From NCBI GenBank assembly GCA_964036045.1, contig OZ038387.1, forward strand, positions 22,319,637 through 22,383,636: a stretch of 64,000 nt of DNA, given 5' to 3'. The notes beneath the pieces were generated by a model. It saw nothing but the letters and a program-made list of their open reading frames with translations, was not told where the DNA came from and searched no databases. The position numbers were made by a program, and so were the translations under genes. Origin of the DNA: Eutreptiella sp. 'Long Island Sound 2002'. Lineage: Eukaryota > Euglenozoa > Euglenophyceae > Eutreptiales > Eutreptiaceae. Positions 41,261-51,609 of the stretch are shown here, piece by piece; position 1 is the stretch's first letter, and every line of letters begins with the position of its first letter.

Positions 41261-41301
41261 CGGGGACGCTCCGGTGGCACCCAAGACCTGGTGTTTTGGG
41301 T
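41258..41301 (+). promoter_or_regulatory. Possible UGA-CGG readthrough site with 3' stem-loop
   Basis: gag and pol share a frame across TGA CGG. ACCCAA (41279-41284) and TTGGGT (41296-41301) can form a 6-bp stem 18 bases downstream. UGA-CGG plus a 3' stem-loop is a known readthrough arrangement in some RNA viruses. Confidence 0.45.
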
Positions 41302-42871
41302 ACGTATCCAGCTAGGGGGACGCGAATACCTGGGGGTATTGGATACTGGCGCCACCATATCTATAGTGGCCAAGAAAATTATACCTTGTGGGAGCCTGAA
41401 GAACACCATGACCACCGCGGCTATACAAATGGGAGATGGACATGTGGTGCACAGCTGCAGGGACTGTGAAGTGGAGGTACCTATGGGCTCCCGGACTATC
41501 GCCCATCAGTTCTATGTGATGGAGACTAAGGCCTTCGACTTTGTATTGGGGACTGACTTCTTCGTGCAGCACTCCCAGATACAATCCCTGACGCTGCAAG
41601 CGCCCTACCTCCTCTACGTGGACCACGGCAGTGGCAGAGAGTCTGTGCCACTGGAGCAGTCGGAACATACCTCGAGTTACCTGAGGCTATCGAAGGAGGA
41701 GCCCTCGAACATGATGGCGGCCTCCAAAACTGAGAACTATCAACCATTGGCAGAAGTCCTAGACCAAGGTCTGAAGGAGTTGGGTTACTCTAGAGAAGAC
41801 CTGAGTGTGGAGTTGTTCGCCAGTGACAAGCAGCATGTACTGGACCTTTACTGCAGCAAGGGGAAGAACTGCAGCTACAAATTTTACTGGCCCTCTTTCG
41901 GGATGGCCTACGGGAACCCCAGGTTCAGTGAACTGGGGAAGATGCTGACCAAGGTGGCCTTGGAACGTTCCCGTATGGTCCTGCGTTCCCCCGATTGGGG
42001 AGCCCATGGGGGCAACGAGTACCGGCGAAACCTCCTGGACAGGCTGCCTATCAGCTCTGTTCGTTTACCTGATGAGGCCATCTACGTGCCTCTGGGGCGT
42101 AAGACGCCTATTGGGAAACCGGGATGGGGGAGTATGCTCAGCGTGGTGGACGGAGGTCTTACCTCCATCCCCTGGGAGGATCTGGACCCGACTCTGGTCC
42201 AGGCTATACAACGAGAAAGCAATGGACTCGCCTTGGGTGACTTGAAGGATCGCCTACGACCTCAAGATGCTGTTGAGACTATACCCGGGGGAGAAGAGTA
42301 CGTCGTGACTGACACCAACGCCCCCAACTCTCCCTGCCATGTACCTGTTCCTGATGGAGTCTCTGAGTGTGGACTATCCGAGCTACCTAGCTCTATCCAC
42401 TCAGATGACGAAACTGAGCACGACACCTTCTTCGTGCAGACCTGTGTGGAGGAAGTGGAGAACGCCGAGTACGTCGCCCCACTGACACCCCTACTCTCCA
42501 TGAGGGTGGAAGACGCCGTGGATGAAGAGCTGGATCCTGGATCCAGGCTCAGGGAGTATGTGGACTCCAAGAGGAAGTTGGTGGCGAAAAAGCTATGCTA
42601 CGCTAAGCCTACCCGCAGCTCATGGCCACTGAAGCAAGGATGTATGGGAGATCTATCCCAATTGAAGGAGGACCTCGAACAGAAGATCACCACCAGGCAA
42701 AGGGAGGTGGATCTTAAGCTCATGAAGAGCGTGTGGGGTGCTCATGTGATGACCCCAGAGGAGGACGACCTCTCGGAGGAATGTGTATGTGAACCCCTCG
42801 AACGTGCCTATGTTGCCATCGTCCACCGGAGATGGTTGCACAAGACCTTCTATATGCCTACCAAGGGTTGA
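41261..42871 (+). pseudogene. Gypsy pol N-terminus: aspartic protease and a methyltransferase-like segment
   Basis: No ATG begins this frame; it follows the gag stop in the same frame. The retropepsin motif LDTGAT is at about 41338-41355, with FVLGTDFF downstream as the flap-to-core strand. After a linker, about 41800-42060 reads VELFAS...LDLYCSK...FYW...YGNPRFSELGKML...RMVLRSPDWG. This pattern recalls the DLFAS...NPPF arrangement of Dam-like domains described in DIRS and some gypsy elements, with NPRF in place of NPPF. That match is from memory of the pattern and is tentative. An acidic linker (about 42320-42560) leads toward RT. The frame stops at TGA 42869-42871, just before RT. Confidence 0.7.
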
Positions 42872-43948
42872 AGGACACCACCAAGGGCGAAGAGTCGGTG
42901 GAGGATCACCTCCCGACGTCTATTACGCAGGGGGACCAGCAACTTACACTCTGACGAGGACATGGAGGACAAGATCAAGATATTGGACCCGCGGGTGCAG
43001 AAGCTTATAAGGACCTATCTGGAGGTGTTCGGAGAACTACCCCCTCCAGCCTCATGCGACGAGCTGGTACAGATGGACCTCAAGCTGAAACCCGGGTTCG
43101 TGGGTCACAAGATCCGGAGGAGACCCTATCCAGCTCCTGAAGAGCACGCCGACGAGATTGAGCGACAGATACAAGAATGTATCTACGCTGACCTAGTCCT
43201 GGAGTACAAGGACGGGGACTACCCCGTACACTGCAGCCCCTGTTTCCTGGTGGCTAAACCTGGATCTACAGCCAAACGGCTGGTAGTGGAGTACGGAGAG
43301 CTGAACAAGAGGACGTTGAACCACTCAGGGTCCATTCGGAATATGGAGTCTACCCTGGAGAAGATAGCCTCCTGTCGCTACAAGACCAAGATGGACAAGA
43401 GGAGTGGATTCTGGCAAGTGGACCTGACGCCCAACGCTCAGGAACTACTGGCGAGCATCACCCCTCAGGGGAGGGTGTTCAAGTGGAAGGTCATGCCGTT
43501 TGGTGGGGCCAACGCACCCGCTCTATTCCAAGAGCTGATGAACAAGATCTTGTCCATCCTACGAAGGAGACCTAAGGTGCAGGAACTTATATCCCGTGGG
43601 GCCCAGATAAAGACTCACATCGACGATGTATGCCTCGGGACCAATACCCAGGAGGATCACCTAATCCTCTTGGGTGAGGTCTTTGCGGTCTGCCAGAAGA
43701 ACCACACATGACTCAAGCTGGAGAAGTGTGAGTTCATGCAGGAGACCATGCAGTGCTTGGGGTTTGACGTTGGCTATGGGTGGTGGACCCCAGCGGCCTC
43801 TAAGGCCAAACCCCTGATGGATGCTAAGGTACGACACGAAGACCCCAAGAAAGGACTTCATGATGTACGCAGTTTCATTGGGGCGTGCAACTTCTACCGC
43901 TGCCATATCAAGAACTTCACCTACACCAGCGCCATTCTGATGACTTGA
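42872..43948 (+). pseudogene. Gypsy reverse transcriptase, element 2
   Basis: Between 42872 and about 42950 the best-looking protein sequence (LKDTTKGEESVEDHL) is in another frame, so two small indels probably lie at its edges. From 42962 the RT runs through CFLVAKPG, RLVVEYGELN, SGFWQVDL, FKWKVMPFGGANAP and HIDDVCLG. TGA 43709-43711 replaces a CGA present in element 1. The frame ends at 43946-43948 because one base is missing near 43940 relative to element 1. RT would copy genomic RNA in the particle; this copy is inactive. Confidence 0.9.
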
Positions 43949-46191
43949 TCAAGAAGAGTACTACTTGGCGCTGGGGCCCACAAGAGCAACAAGCATTTGA
44001 CGAGCTCAAAGACAAGGTGGCCAACGCTAAGTGCTTGGGCTTGCCTAGGGCACAAGGGGAGATTATCCTGGTGACCGACGCCAGCAATGTGGGCGGTGGT
44101 GGAACGTTGTTCCAATGGCAAGCACTAGAGAAGGAGGAGTTCGACTCGGCCATTTCCCAATGGGGGACGGAAGGTCTCAACCGAGATGGAACCCTCAAGC
44201 ACAGCTACCCTGATGACAAGTGGGTCCTAGTACCTCTGGGCCACTGGAACTGGAAGTGGAACCAGGCCAGGGGGAACTACTCCACCTATGAGCAGGAATT
44301 GCTCGCGGGTATGCTAGTGCTATCCTCACAAGCACGACTGTTGGGGAGTAACCCTGTGGTCTGGCTGTGCGACCAAGAACCGGTCCGCAGTTTCCAGAAG
44401 GGTCCCCCACCTGAGAAGGCCAAGCTACGGCGCTGGTGGACCTACCTCAGTCAACTACGTCTGACGGTACACCATATCCAGGGAGTGAAGAGTGAGTGTG
44501 CAGACTACATCAGCCGCAACAACTTCGACGCCCTGATTGGTGCCCGGTCTGAAGCGCTGGCTAAGGAGGCGTTCAGCCGTATGGACGTCCACTTGGACCT
44601 CAACATGACTAAGATACGCCCCCTGGATGGACTCCAACAATCGAAGTACCTGAAGGAGTTTGAGGATATCTACAAGCGGCTGAAGAAATGCCTTGAACCC
44701 CTCCTGGTCAACCAAGATCAGTGGAAGCGGGACAAGAGCTACCTCTGGCACGAGGACCGCATCGTGGTACCTAGTGACAGAATCCCAGCGCTGCTGAAGT
44801 GGACCCATGGGCTCAGCGGTCATGTGGGTGCTGACCGTACCCCGAGGCTGTTCAAGCAGTGGTTCCACACTACGTGGACTGACAACCAATTGCGGAAAAC
44901 CCTCCAGCCTATCGTGGACAAGTGCCCGTGCAGGTCCTGCAAACCAGGGGATATCAGGGACAGAGGTCTCTACTCGACCCTGCCCATCCCTCACTGTGCT
45001 AACAGTGTTCTATACGTGGACTACACAGAGATGCCGAAGTTCGGGGGCTATGACTTCGCCCTCGTGGTGACCTGTGGGTTGACCAGGTTTACCAGGGTGT
45101 TCCCATGTACCAAGCACATTACCGGGGAGGAGACTATCACGATACTCCTGGAGGAGTGGTTTTGTGTCTATGGGGCGCCCGAGAAGATGAACTCTGATGA
45201 GGACGTACGAGTACGCTCAGATACCGGTTGGTACAAGAGGGTCCTGAGATCCCTCAACGTCCAGGTGTCTACGGGGATTCCCTACTCGCACACGAGCAAC
45301 CCCCTATGTGAGCGACAGATCCGTGTCCTGAAGGAGAACGTACGGATATGGTGCAAAACTGAACGCACCAGAGACTGGGTGAGACTGCTCCCCGTCATAT
45401 CCTTGATGATGAACTCCCAAGAGAGTTCAGCGACTGGCTACTCGCCCCAGGAGCTATTCCTAGGGCACCCGGCATGGTTCCTACATGCCCCCTATCCAGA
45501 GGACACCCATTCTTCTGTGGGTGAATGGGTCCAAGAGCAACAAGCGAAGGTGGACAAGGCCAAGGCTATGCTCCAGAGAGTGAGGGAGCGTCAGTGGAAC
45601 AAGGAGAACAAGCACCGAGTACCAGCCACCTACCAAGAGGGGGACTGGGTGCTGGTGCACCACAGTCAACTACCCGCCTGGCCACGCTCTACCAGCGATG
45701 ACCCATACTTCGGGCCGTACAAGATTCTATCTGTGGATGGACACCGTATCACCGTGCGGTGTTCTCCCCGTCTAGGGGGGACCCTGGTGTGCGCTGCTCA
45801 ACACCTGAAGCGCTACTATGATCCTGAAAACCTCTGTGGGGAGGAGTGGGAGCTGAACAACGAGGAAAACGCCGCCTTAGACCTACAAGGGGCTGCCAGC
45901 CCTATGGAAGTTGAAGGGGAACTCCCCGACATGAACGCCGAGGAGATGGCTAAGGAGGGCTTCTACCTGGTGAAGTCTGTCCTACGCCACCGCTATCGCC
46001 AGGGTTGGTGCTTCCTCACCCTCTGGGAAGGGTTTGGAGTCAAAGAGGCCACCTGGGAGCCCTTCTCTGCGTTTGTTCTACCTGAGGGACGCCTAAACTC
46101 AGTTCTGGTTGACTACTTGTCCCAGAACAACCTTGGTGAGTTGCTGAGGCTCGCTGAGACGCTTGCCTCCAAGACTAAAGCTAGGGACTGA
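43885..46191 (+). CDS. Gypsy RNase H-integrase-chromodomain, element 2
   Basis: This frame takes over after the one-base deletion near 43940 and runs unbroken to TGA 46189-46191, so the first codons (43885-43940) overlap RT out of frame. RNase H: TDASNVG (44079), YEQELLA (about 44287) and Asp in LCDQEP, with an insert of about 30 residues between the first two motifs compared with common gypsy enzymes. Integrase: HH-CC zinc domain (about 44798-44943), then Asp in VDYTEM, Asp in NSDED and Glu in PLCERQ. A chromodomain (about 45955-46070) with VKSVLRHR, LWEGFG and TWEP places it with chromoviruses. The C-terminal tail (NNLGELLRLAETL) is helical and is the part lost by inversion in element 1. 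Confidence 0.92.
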   Translation: MQLLPLPYQELHLHQRHSDDLIKKSTTWRWGPQEQQAFDELKDKVANAKCLGLPRAQGEIILVTDASNVGGGGTLFQWQALEKEEFDSAISQWGTEGLNRDGTLKHSYPDDKWVLVPLGHWNWKWNQARGNYSTYEQELLAGMLVLSSQARLLGSNPVVWLCDQEPVRSFQKGPPPEKAKLRRWWTYLSQLRLTVHHIQGVKSECADYISRNNFDALIGARSEALAKEAFSRMDVHLDLNMTKIRPLDGLQQSKYLKEFEDIYKRLKKCLEPLLVNQDQWKRDKSYLWHEDRIVVPSDRIPALLKWTHGLSGHVGADRTPRLFKQWFHTTWTDNQLRKTLQPIVDKCPCRSCKPGDIRDRGLYSTLPIPHCANSVLYVDYTEMPKFGGYDFALVVTCGLTRFTRVFPCTKHITGEETITILLEEWFCVYGAPEKMNSDEDVRVRSDTGWYKRVLRSLNVQVSTGIPYSHTSNPLCERQIRVLKENVRIWCKTERTRDWVRLLPVISLMMNSQESSATGYSPQELFLGHPAWFLHAPYPEDTHSSVGEWVQEQQAKVDKAKAMLQRVRERQWNKENKHRVPATYQEGDWVLVHHSQLPAWPRSTSDDPYFGPYKILSVDGHRITVRCSPRLGGTLVCAAQHLKRYYDPENLCGEEWELNNEENAALDLQGAASPMEVEGELPDMNAEEMAKEGFYLVKSVLRHRYRQGWCFLTLWEGFGVKEATWEPFSAFVLPEGRLNSVLVDYLSQNNLGELLRLAETLASKTKARD

Positions 46192-46385
46192 ACCTTACCT
46201 TACCCCTAAGTGTGCTACCTATGTCTGTGTGTGTCTCACTTCACTCCCGGGCGTGGCTCCCGGAGACCGGGCTTCGCTGATGTCGGACCGAAGGTCCTAG
46301 TCAGGTACTGTTACCACTCCTATGGCGCCGGATTTCTGTGCTGGCGCCTATCCTTGGGGAAGACGGCAAAAGCCCTACCTACTAC

Positions 46386-46395
46386 AGGGGAGGGG
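46386..46395 (+). promoter_or_regulatory. Polypurine tract of gypsy element 2
   Basis: AGGGGAGGGG immediately before the LTR start TGGCCAAG. Confidence 0.75.
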
Positions 46396-46697
46396 TGGCC
46401 AAGTGTGCTAAGGGCATACAAAACGCCCATTTTTGCTAAAGGCCAAAAGCTAACGCACTCCCCTGCCCACGAGGAAAAGCACGCGGGACAGGAGACACCA
46501 CTACACTACACACCCTAACTACAGTGGCACCATCCTGGTGGGCGAGCACTTCTGCAACTGGCTCAAGCCCCCACTCAGGACTACCACTCCTACACGCACA
46601 CGCTACTGGGTGTGGTTGAAGAACACGTCGTGGGTCCTAATGACCCTCCTGTGAAGAAGACAAGAGAACACAGCGCTGCTAAGCAACTGTGGCCTAA

Positions 46698-46724
46698 CAG
46701 GGGACGCCACAACGCGTTTCCCCT
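46698..46724 (+). other. Covarying hairpin in LTR c
   Basis: CAGGGGA/TCCCCTG with inner CGC/GCG; counterpart of 13643-13668. Confidence 0.55.
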
Positions 46725-46925
46725 GCTAGGGCGTGGAGGGAAGAGGTGCTCTTTTTGCGTGCACTGCGTGGATGTCGACGGAGTCGAACTGCCCTCGCCA
46801 CTCCTGGCGGAGGTGCAGTCAATTGTTTGTGTGATCTGCGCCCTTGTTTAGCAGGGCAAGAAAAAAATGGTATGCTGCTGCACCAATCACCCTACCTGCC
46901 CACCTGTAAATCAAAGGCAAATGAA

Positions 46926-47014
46926 GGGGTGTTTGCGGCGGAGGAACCAAGCCACACTCCACGTATTATACGCTTCTCAGTGTGACCTATAATACACTGT
47001 CCGCAAACACGCCC
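46926..47014 (+). ncRNA. Pseudoknot-like structured RNA in LTR c
   Basis: P1 joins 46926-46938 with 47001-47014 (13 pairs, one bulged G). P2 CACACT 46953-46958 pairs AGTGTG 46979-46984. P3 GTATTATA pairs TATAATAC, crossing P2. This copy has the most complete P1. Confidence 0.6.
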
Positions 47015-47035
47015 TGTCAAGCAAGCAAGCGTTAA

Positions 47036-47118
47036 GGGACTCATCAGGTTCTCTTCAAGAACGTACCGAGGAGCCCCTGGGTAACCTAAACAAGGTTTAC
47101 CGTGCGCATTTCGCGTGG
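47036..47118 (+). ncRNA. Three consecutive hairpins in LTR c
   Basis: GGG-A-CTCATC/GAGGAGCCC (one mismatch) with inner GTTCT/AGAAC, then GGTAACCT/AGGTTTACC, then CCGTGCG/CGCGTGG. Confidence 0.5.
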
Positions 47119-48364
47119 CCTACCCTTTAATGCGTGTGTGAATGCACGAGCATGCACGAGTGGACGACCTGCCAAATCTTGCTTCCTAATCTTACCCACA
47201 ATCGCGGACTCTACCAGGGGGTGGCTCCACCTGGGCTTACCTACCTTACCTACCGCCCGAGAAAGAGAGCAAGTGGGAACGTGAAACGAGGCGCAAGCGA
47301 GAAACGTCGCTATGCACTTGTGTGTATGTCTAATCACCCTGATCTGACCTCTAATCATCTGCAATCTTTCTAATCTAGCCCTCTATCGTTTGTTAGCGCT
47401 GCTACAAGACTCGTTCATGGAGACACGAGAACGAGCAATGTGTATGCTGCATACGAGACGAGCACACCTGTAGTTTATACCTGATTCAGTGAAGTCTTTT
47501 CGTTGATTTTCGAATTCTTGGATTTTTGACCCTTCTGTCAGTGTGGGTGGTATCTGTATGTTTATCTAGTAATGTGTGTCTCGTCATTTTCCGAGTTACG
47601 TGAGACATACGTTTATAATCTCATTATTTCTGCATTTTCCGGCGCTTCGCTAGGAGCCGCTCCTGCGCGCCGCCCTTTTATGCGTAGGAATTTCTTGATT
47701 TAAAAAACCTAGAGATGACTATGATTTTTAAAAAAATGTGCTTCTGATGCACAATTGGATTCTGCTCAGGTGTGTTGTCTTAGAAAGATTCTAGGCCGTG
47801 ATTTGACGGATTTAGGTGTTGTCGCTTCGCGTTTGCGTGGATTCGTCCATAATTCTCCCATTCCTGCCTCTGCAGATATCCTCGCGAAAGCGTCGCTGAG
47901 TAGGCCGTGTGCGGGCCGAAAAGCAGCAGCCAGGAGACTGAGCAGAACCCAAGACCCCACCAAGGGGCAATTTAATTTTTTTAACGACTCCCTTCGCCCT
48001 AAGACAGGTCACAGGTCGCCAGCAGGTTTACGATAACCCATGCGAATGTGTATATTGTGTCTTGCGTTGGGTTTATGTCGCGCTGCGTCTTGGAGGGAGG
48101 GATGCACATGCACATGTTTTGACATGCTCCCAAACTAACCCAACCAAGCCACAGGAACCCCGGCAGCGCCATGAGCACTGAGCTTTCTGTAGGAATTGTC
48201 ACGAACAAAGCAGCAAAAAGGCGCCAGCCATGGTGAGCGCCCATTCTTCTGTGTGAGGGAAACCATAGGTATTTTAGAGTAGATGTGGAAACCAAGGAAA
48301 GGCCAAGAAAAAATCCCTTTTTCCTAAAATGCGACAGTGGTGGCCACCACAGCACAAGGGGGGA

Positions 48365-48990
48365 GTAAGAAAAAGTGCTTTTCCAATGCTTTGAGGCATA
48401 CTCTAGTTGTATTAGAGATGCACTGAGCCCACAGGCATTTCTATCTTAGTATTGGCCCAACCAAAAGTGGTGATAACACATTTTGACCTATGGAACCAAA
48501 CACCCAATCAGGATATGGAGTGGACCCCTTAATCCCCTATCATTGTGAGGCAATTCATCTTTTCCTGAGTTGACTGAGAACTGACATATCCAGGGCAGAG
48601 CCTATGAATTTATCTATGTTTTCTCATGAATTCTTAGCTGTCCTAGTGGTATGCACCCTAGGGGGCTGGGCACCTCTTTTTGAGAGGTCCTGGGTTCAAT
48701 TCCCGGTCAGCCTAGCTAAGTAGGAAGATCCCATGTGTCATGGCAGTGACCTCATCGCCACATGCCCTGCCACCTCAGCACATATGGGACCCAAAACAAA
48801 GAGTGCACATCTCCTGAGATGGCACTATGGAGATTGAGTGACCATGGGGCAGTTTTCCAACTCTTTTTCCAAAACATTTCAGCTATCTTTGTGAATATGC
48901 AATCAGATGTGCCTTGAGTTGCAGTTTCTGTGAATATCCTTTCATCTTTCACTGTTTACACTGCAGCCCTTCATGCTTTGATCCTGATCC
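48365..48990 (+). repeat. 635-bp LTR unit, single copy in LTR c
   Basis: It is closest to the second unit of LTRs a and b. Single against tandem copy number separates LTR c from a and b. Confidence 0.75.
48635..48716 (+). other. tRNA-Lys(UUU)-like segment
   Basis: Same features as at 16211-16292. Confidence 0.55.
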
Positions 48991-49337
48991 TCTTCTACTT
49001 GCTTATCTCTGGCTTGGGCTATCCTGGATTGATTGTATTTCAGCAACTAAAACATTTTCATCTCCAAAAACAACCAGCAGGAAACCCTACACCAGCAGCA
49101 AGCAGCAGGAGAGGCACAAACACAGTGTTGAAATCACTATAAACTTTTCTTCTTCTACTTGCTTATCTCTGGCTAGGGTTAGCCTGGATTGGTTGTATTT
49201 CAACAATAAAACATTTTCCTCATCAAAAAACAAGCAGCAGGAACCCTACACCAGCAGCAAGCAGCAGGAGAGGCACAACAAACACACAGTGTTGAAATCA
49301 CTATAAAACCTTCTGCTACTAAGCAACTGTGGCCTAA

Positions 49338-49363
49338 CAGGGACGCCACTACGTGTTTCCCTG
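49338..49363 (+). other. Covarying hairpin in LTR d
   Basis: CAGGGA/TCCCTG with inner CGC/GTG. Confidence 0.5.
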
Positions 49364-49576
49364 TCAGGGCTTGGATGGAAGGATTGCTCAGTTTGCGTGC
49401 ACAGCGTGTATGTCGAAGATGTCGGACTGCACTCGCCACTCACGGCTGAGTTGCAGTTTGTTGATTGTGTGATCAGCCCCTGTTTTAGCTTGGGCAGAAA
49501 AATTCAAGTCGCCGAAGGCAACTGCAGCTGCCCCAATCACCCTCACCTGCCCACCTGTAGAGCAAAGGCTGATTGA

Positions 49577-49662
49577 CCTGGCAAGTGGCGGAGGAACCAA
49601 GACAGCCTCGATGTATTATACGCTTCTCAGGCTGCCCTATAATACACTGTCCACTTACCAGG
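49577..49662 (+). ncRNA. Pseudoknot-like structured RNA in LTR d
   Basis: P1 CCTGGCAAGTGG (49577-49588) pairs CCACTTACCAGG (49651-49662), 11 of 12 pairs, with arms unrelated in sequence to those of LTRs a and c. P2 is CAGCCT/AGGCTG instead of CACACT/AGTGTG. P3 is conserved, with its outer pair T-A where LTR a has C-G. Confidence 0.6.
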
Positions 49663-49682
49663 TTGCAAGCAAGCAAGCTGAA

Positions 49683-49767
49683 GGAACTCCACCTGTTCTC
49701 TTAAAGAACATAGGGTGGAGTCCCTGGGTAACCTAAACAAGTGTTTTACCGTGCGCAGCACGCGTGG
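49683..49767 (+). ncRNA. Hairpins in LTR d
   Basis: ACTCCAC/GTGGAGT with inner GTTCT/AGAAC, a weakened GGTAA/TTACC hairpin, and CCGTGCG/CGCGTGG at 49749-49767. Confidence 0.45.
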
Positions 49768-49790
49768 CCTACCCTTTAATGCGCCATATG

Positions 49791-51609
49791 CATGCACAGG
49801 TATGCACAGGGTTTCCTTTACTCCTAATCTGAACCATCACAACAAACCACAGCATGACTCAACCAGGCATTGAGCTCCTCCTGGGCTTACCTACCTTACT
49901 CACCACGCATCATGTGAATGCCGAAGGTAACACGAGGGCAAAACAACCCTAAGCGCTTAAACAATCCTACGGCGAATTATAAACAACCCTAAGCTATTAA
50001 TGCTTTGTGTGTCATGCACGCTCTTCTTACTTTGTTCCCTGCAGAAAGAGGAGAGAGAATGGCGCACTGCACAGCGCAAAACAAGCCTAACATGTTAAGC
50101 AACCCTATTTTGGCGCTACGGCAACACAAGCACGAGCAAGCACTTTCTTCTCTTACCTGTGAAGAGAGGACAAGGGTGGATTGGGGCGGAGGGAAAGCGA
50201 CACAGCGTGTGAATGAGTGAATTAGGCACATGCATCGCCAGCACAGCGCATACTCTAACCTTACGTGCGCGCTGCGTGCTCCATTCGCTTCGCATACCTT
50301 TCATTTCTGTTTTGACCTGTGCAGAGCAAAGGAGGTGAGCACCCGAACACCAAACGAACACAGCGGTGACAACCCTCACGTTTTAACGAAGCAACCAACA
50401 CGAACGCAATGCATGCGTGTGAAATGACACTGACATACCTGAGAGGTGGCTTGTCCACCTGCTCTGTGGTGTGGGTTCATTTTCAATACTTTTTCCTAAA
50501 GTTTATAAAAATTTTGATGCAACTGTGCAAAAATTTCTTTAGAACTTTAAAAACTACGGCTCATACCTTCTTTTTCTAGAGCCGTTTATGCTTGCGCAAC
50601 CCTTTTTCTGGAGTCTGCTTCTGTTGCGCTTGTCTGCGGCTTTAGGTTTTAGTCTAAAAATGACGATTACTCACGTCGTTTCGTCAACCTTTAGCGATTT
50701 GACTTCTTAAATCGCTACCCCTTTCGCTTAACCACAGGATTCACTCCCTGTTGGTTCAATTTTCTATTTTTTTCAGCTCCTGGAGATTTCTGTCCTCCAT
50801 CGGGAGTATTGCTCCGCCCTGGCCCAAATTTTTACCAAACATTTTCATCGCACGCTGGCGACGTTTGAGGAATGCCCCATCGAAAGGACATCATTCACGG
50901 TACATTACACTGTTTTTCAAGGGTACCTACAGTGTGATAGGCTTCTATGAACTGATGGGAATGTTTTTGGTAGGTTTAATGCATTTTCTGAGGTAATTTT
51001 GGGAATATTTGAGCCTTTTTCCTTGGTCCTACTAGCTTGATCAACTAGTACTCCAGGGGACAGTAAGAAAAAGTCACTGCCATGTCTTTCTTGGAGGGCT
51101 TGATCCAGGCCAAGCCCGCCTTAAAACCCTTTTGTTGATGCCAAGACTTACTTAAGTATTGGTTGTCTCTCTTTTGAAGCTTAAAGTACACTTTCTCAAA
51201 GTAACTAGGGTTATAACCCTAGCCCCCCATGAAGTTCACCCCTCCCACTCAACTGAGCGGAGGTATCTTCCTTCATCGAGGTTATACCGAAATGAAATAG
51301 GCATTTCATGCCCAAGGCCTTGGAGGTTAAGCCTAGTCGTCCCCCACCCCAAGGCCCCTATACTCAATTGTTTCTACCACTTATTGTGGTTCTACTTTTT
51401 TACTGTTTCTGAATTCAGTTGCTTGGCCAAGTCATATTCTGTGTCTGGCCTAACTCCTTTGCCCCATACGCCTAACCAACACCATTTCATCCAAAAATGT
51501 GCACATGAAGTGCTTGATGCTAACTTGGAGGCTAGAGTCAGGCCATTCTCTACGTAAAATCATTTCTTTTATCCATTTGTGATTGGGTCTTTGTATTTAA
51601 GCCTGCTTT
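49791..51609 (+). other. No gene seen; possible old retroelement remnants
   Basis: No supported coding region. Patches such as GTAAGAAAAAGT (about 51065) recall the gypsy LTR units, so part may be an old LTR. An 18-bp palindrome lies at 51205-51222. The last four bases (CTTT, 51606-51609) are a target duplication. Confidence 0.5.
51205..51222. repeat. 18-bp perfect palindrome
   Basis: CTAGGGTTATAACCCTAG reads the same on both strands. Confidence 0.9.

Larger units (their letters stand above)
33792..49144 (+). mobile_element. Ty3/gypsy chromodomain retroelement 2
   Basis: It comprises a 5'-truncated LTR, primer site, gag (split by a short LTR element), protease, RT, RNase H, integrase, chromodomain, polypurine tract and 3' LTR. 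Element 1 supplies the comparison for its 3' two thirds. Point mutations, small indels and the nested insertion make it defective. Confidence 0.9.
46396..49144 (+). repeat. Gypsy LTR c (3' LTR of element 2)
   Basis: Collinear with LTR a but with a single 635-bp unit (48365-48990). It includes all the covarying helices. Similarity to LTRs a and b stops at CACTATAAAC (49135-49144). Confidence 0.75.
49145..49790 (+). repeat. Diverged partial gypsy LTR d
   Basis: 49145-49311 repeats the last 165 bp of the LTR in diverged form. From 49312 it joins sequence equivalent to LTR a from about 13618, without the LTR start. Similarity is recognisable to about 49790 and then fades. This copy supplies the strongest paired changes in the helices. 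Confidence 0.7.
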
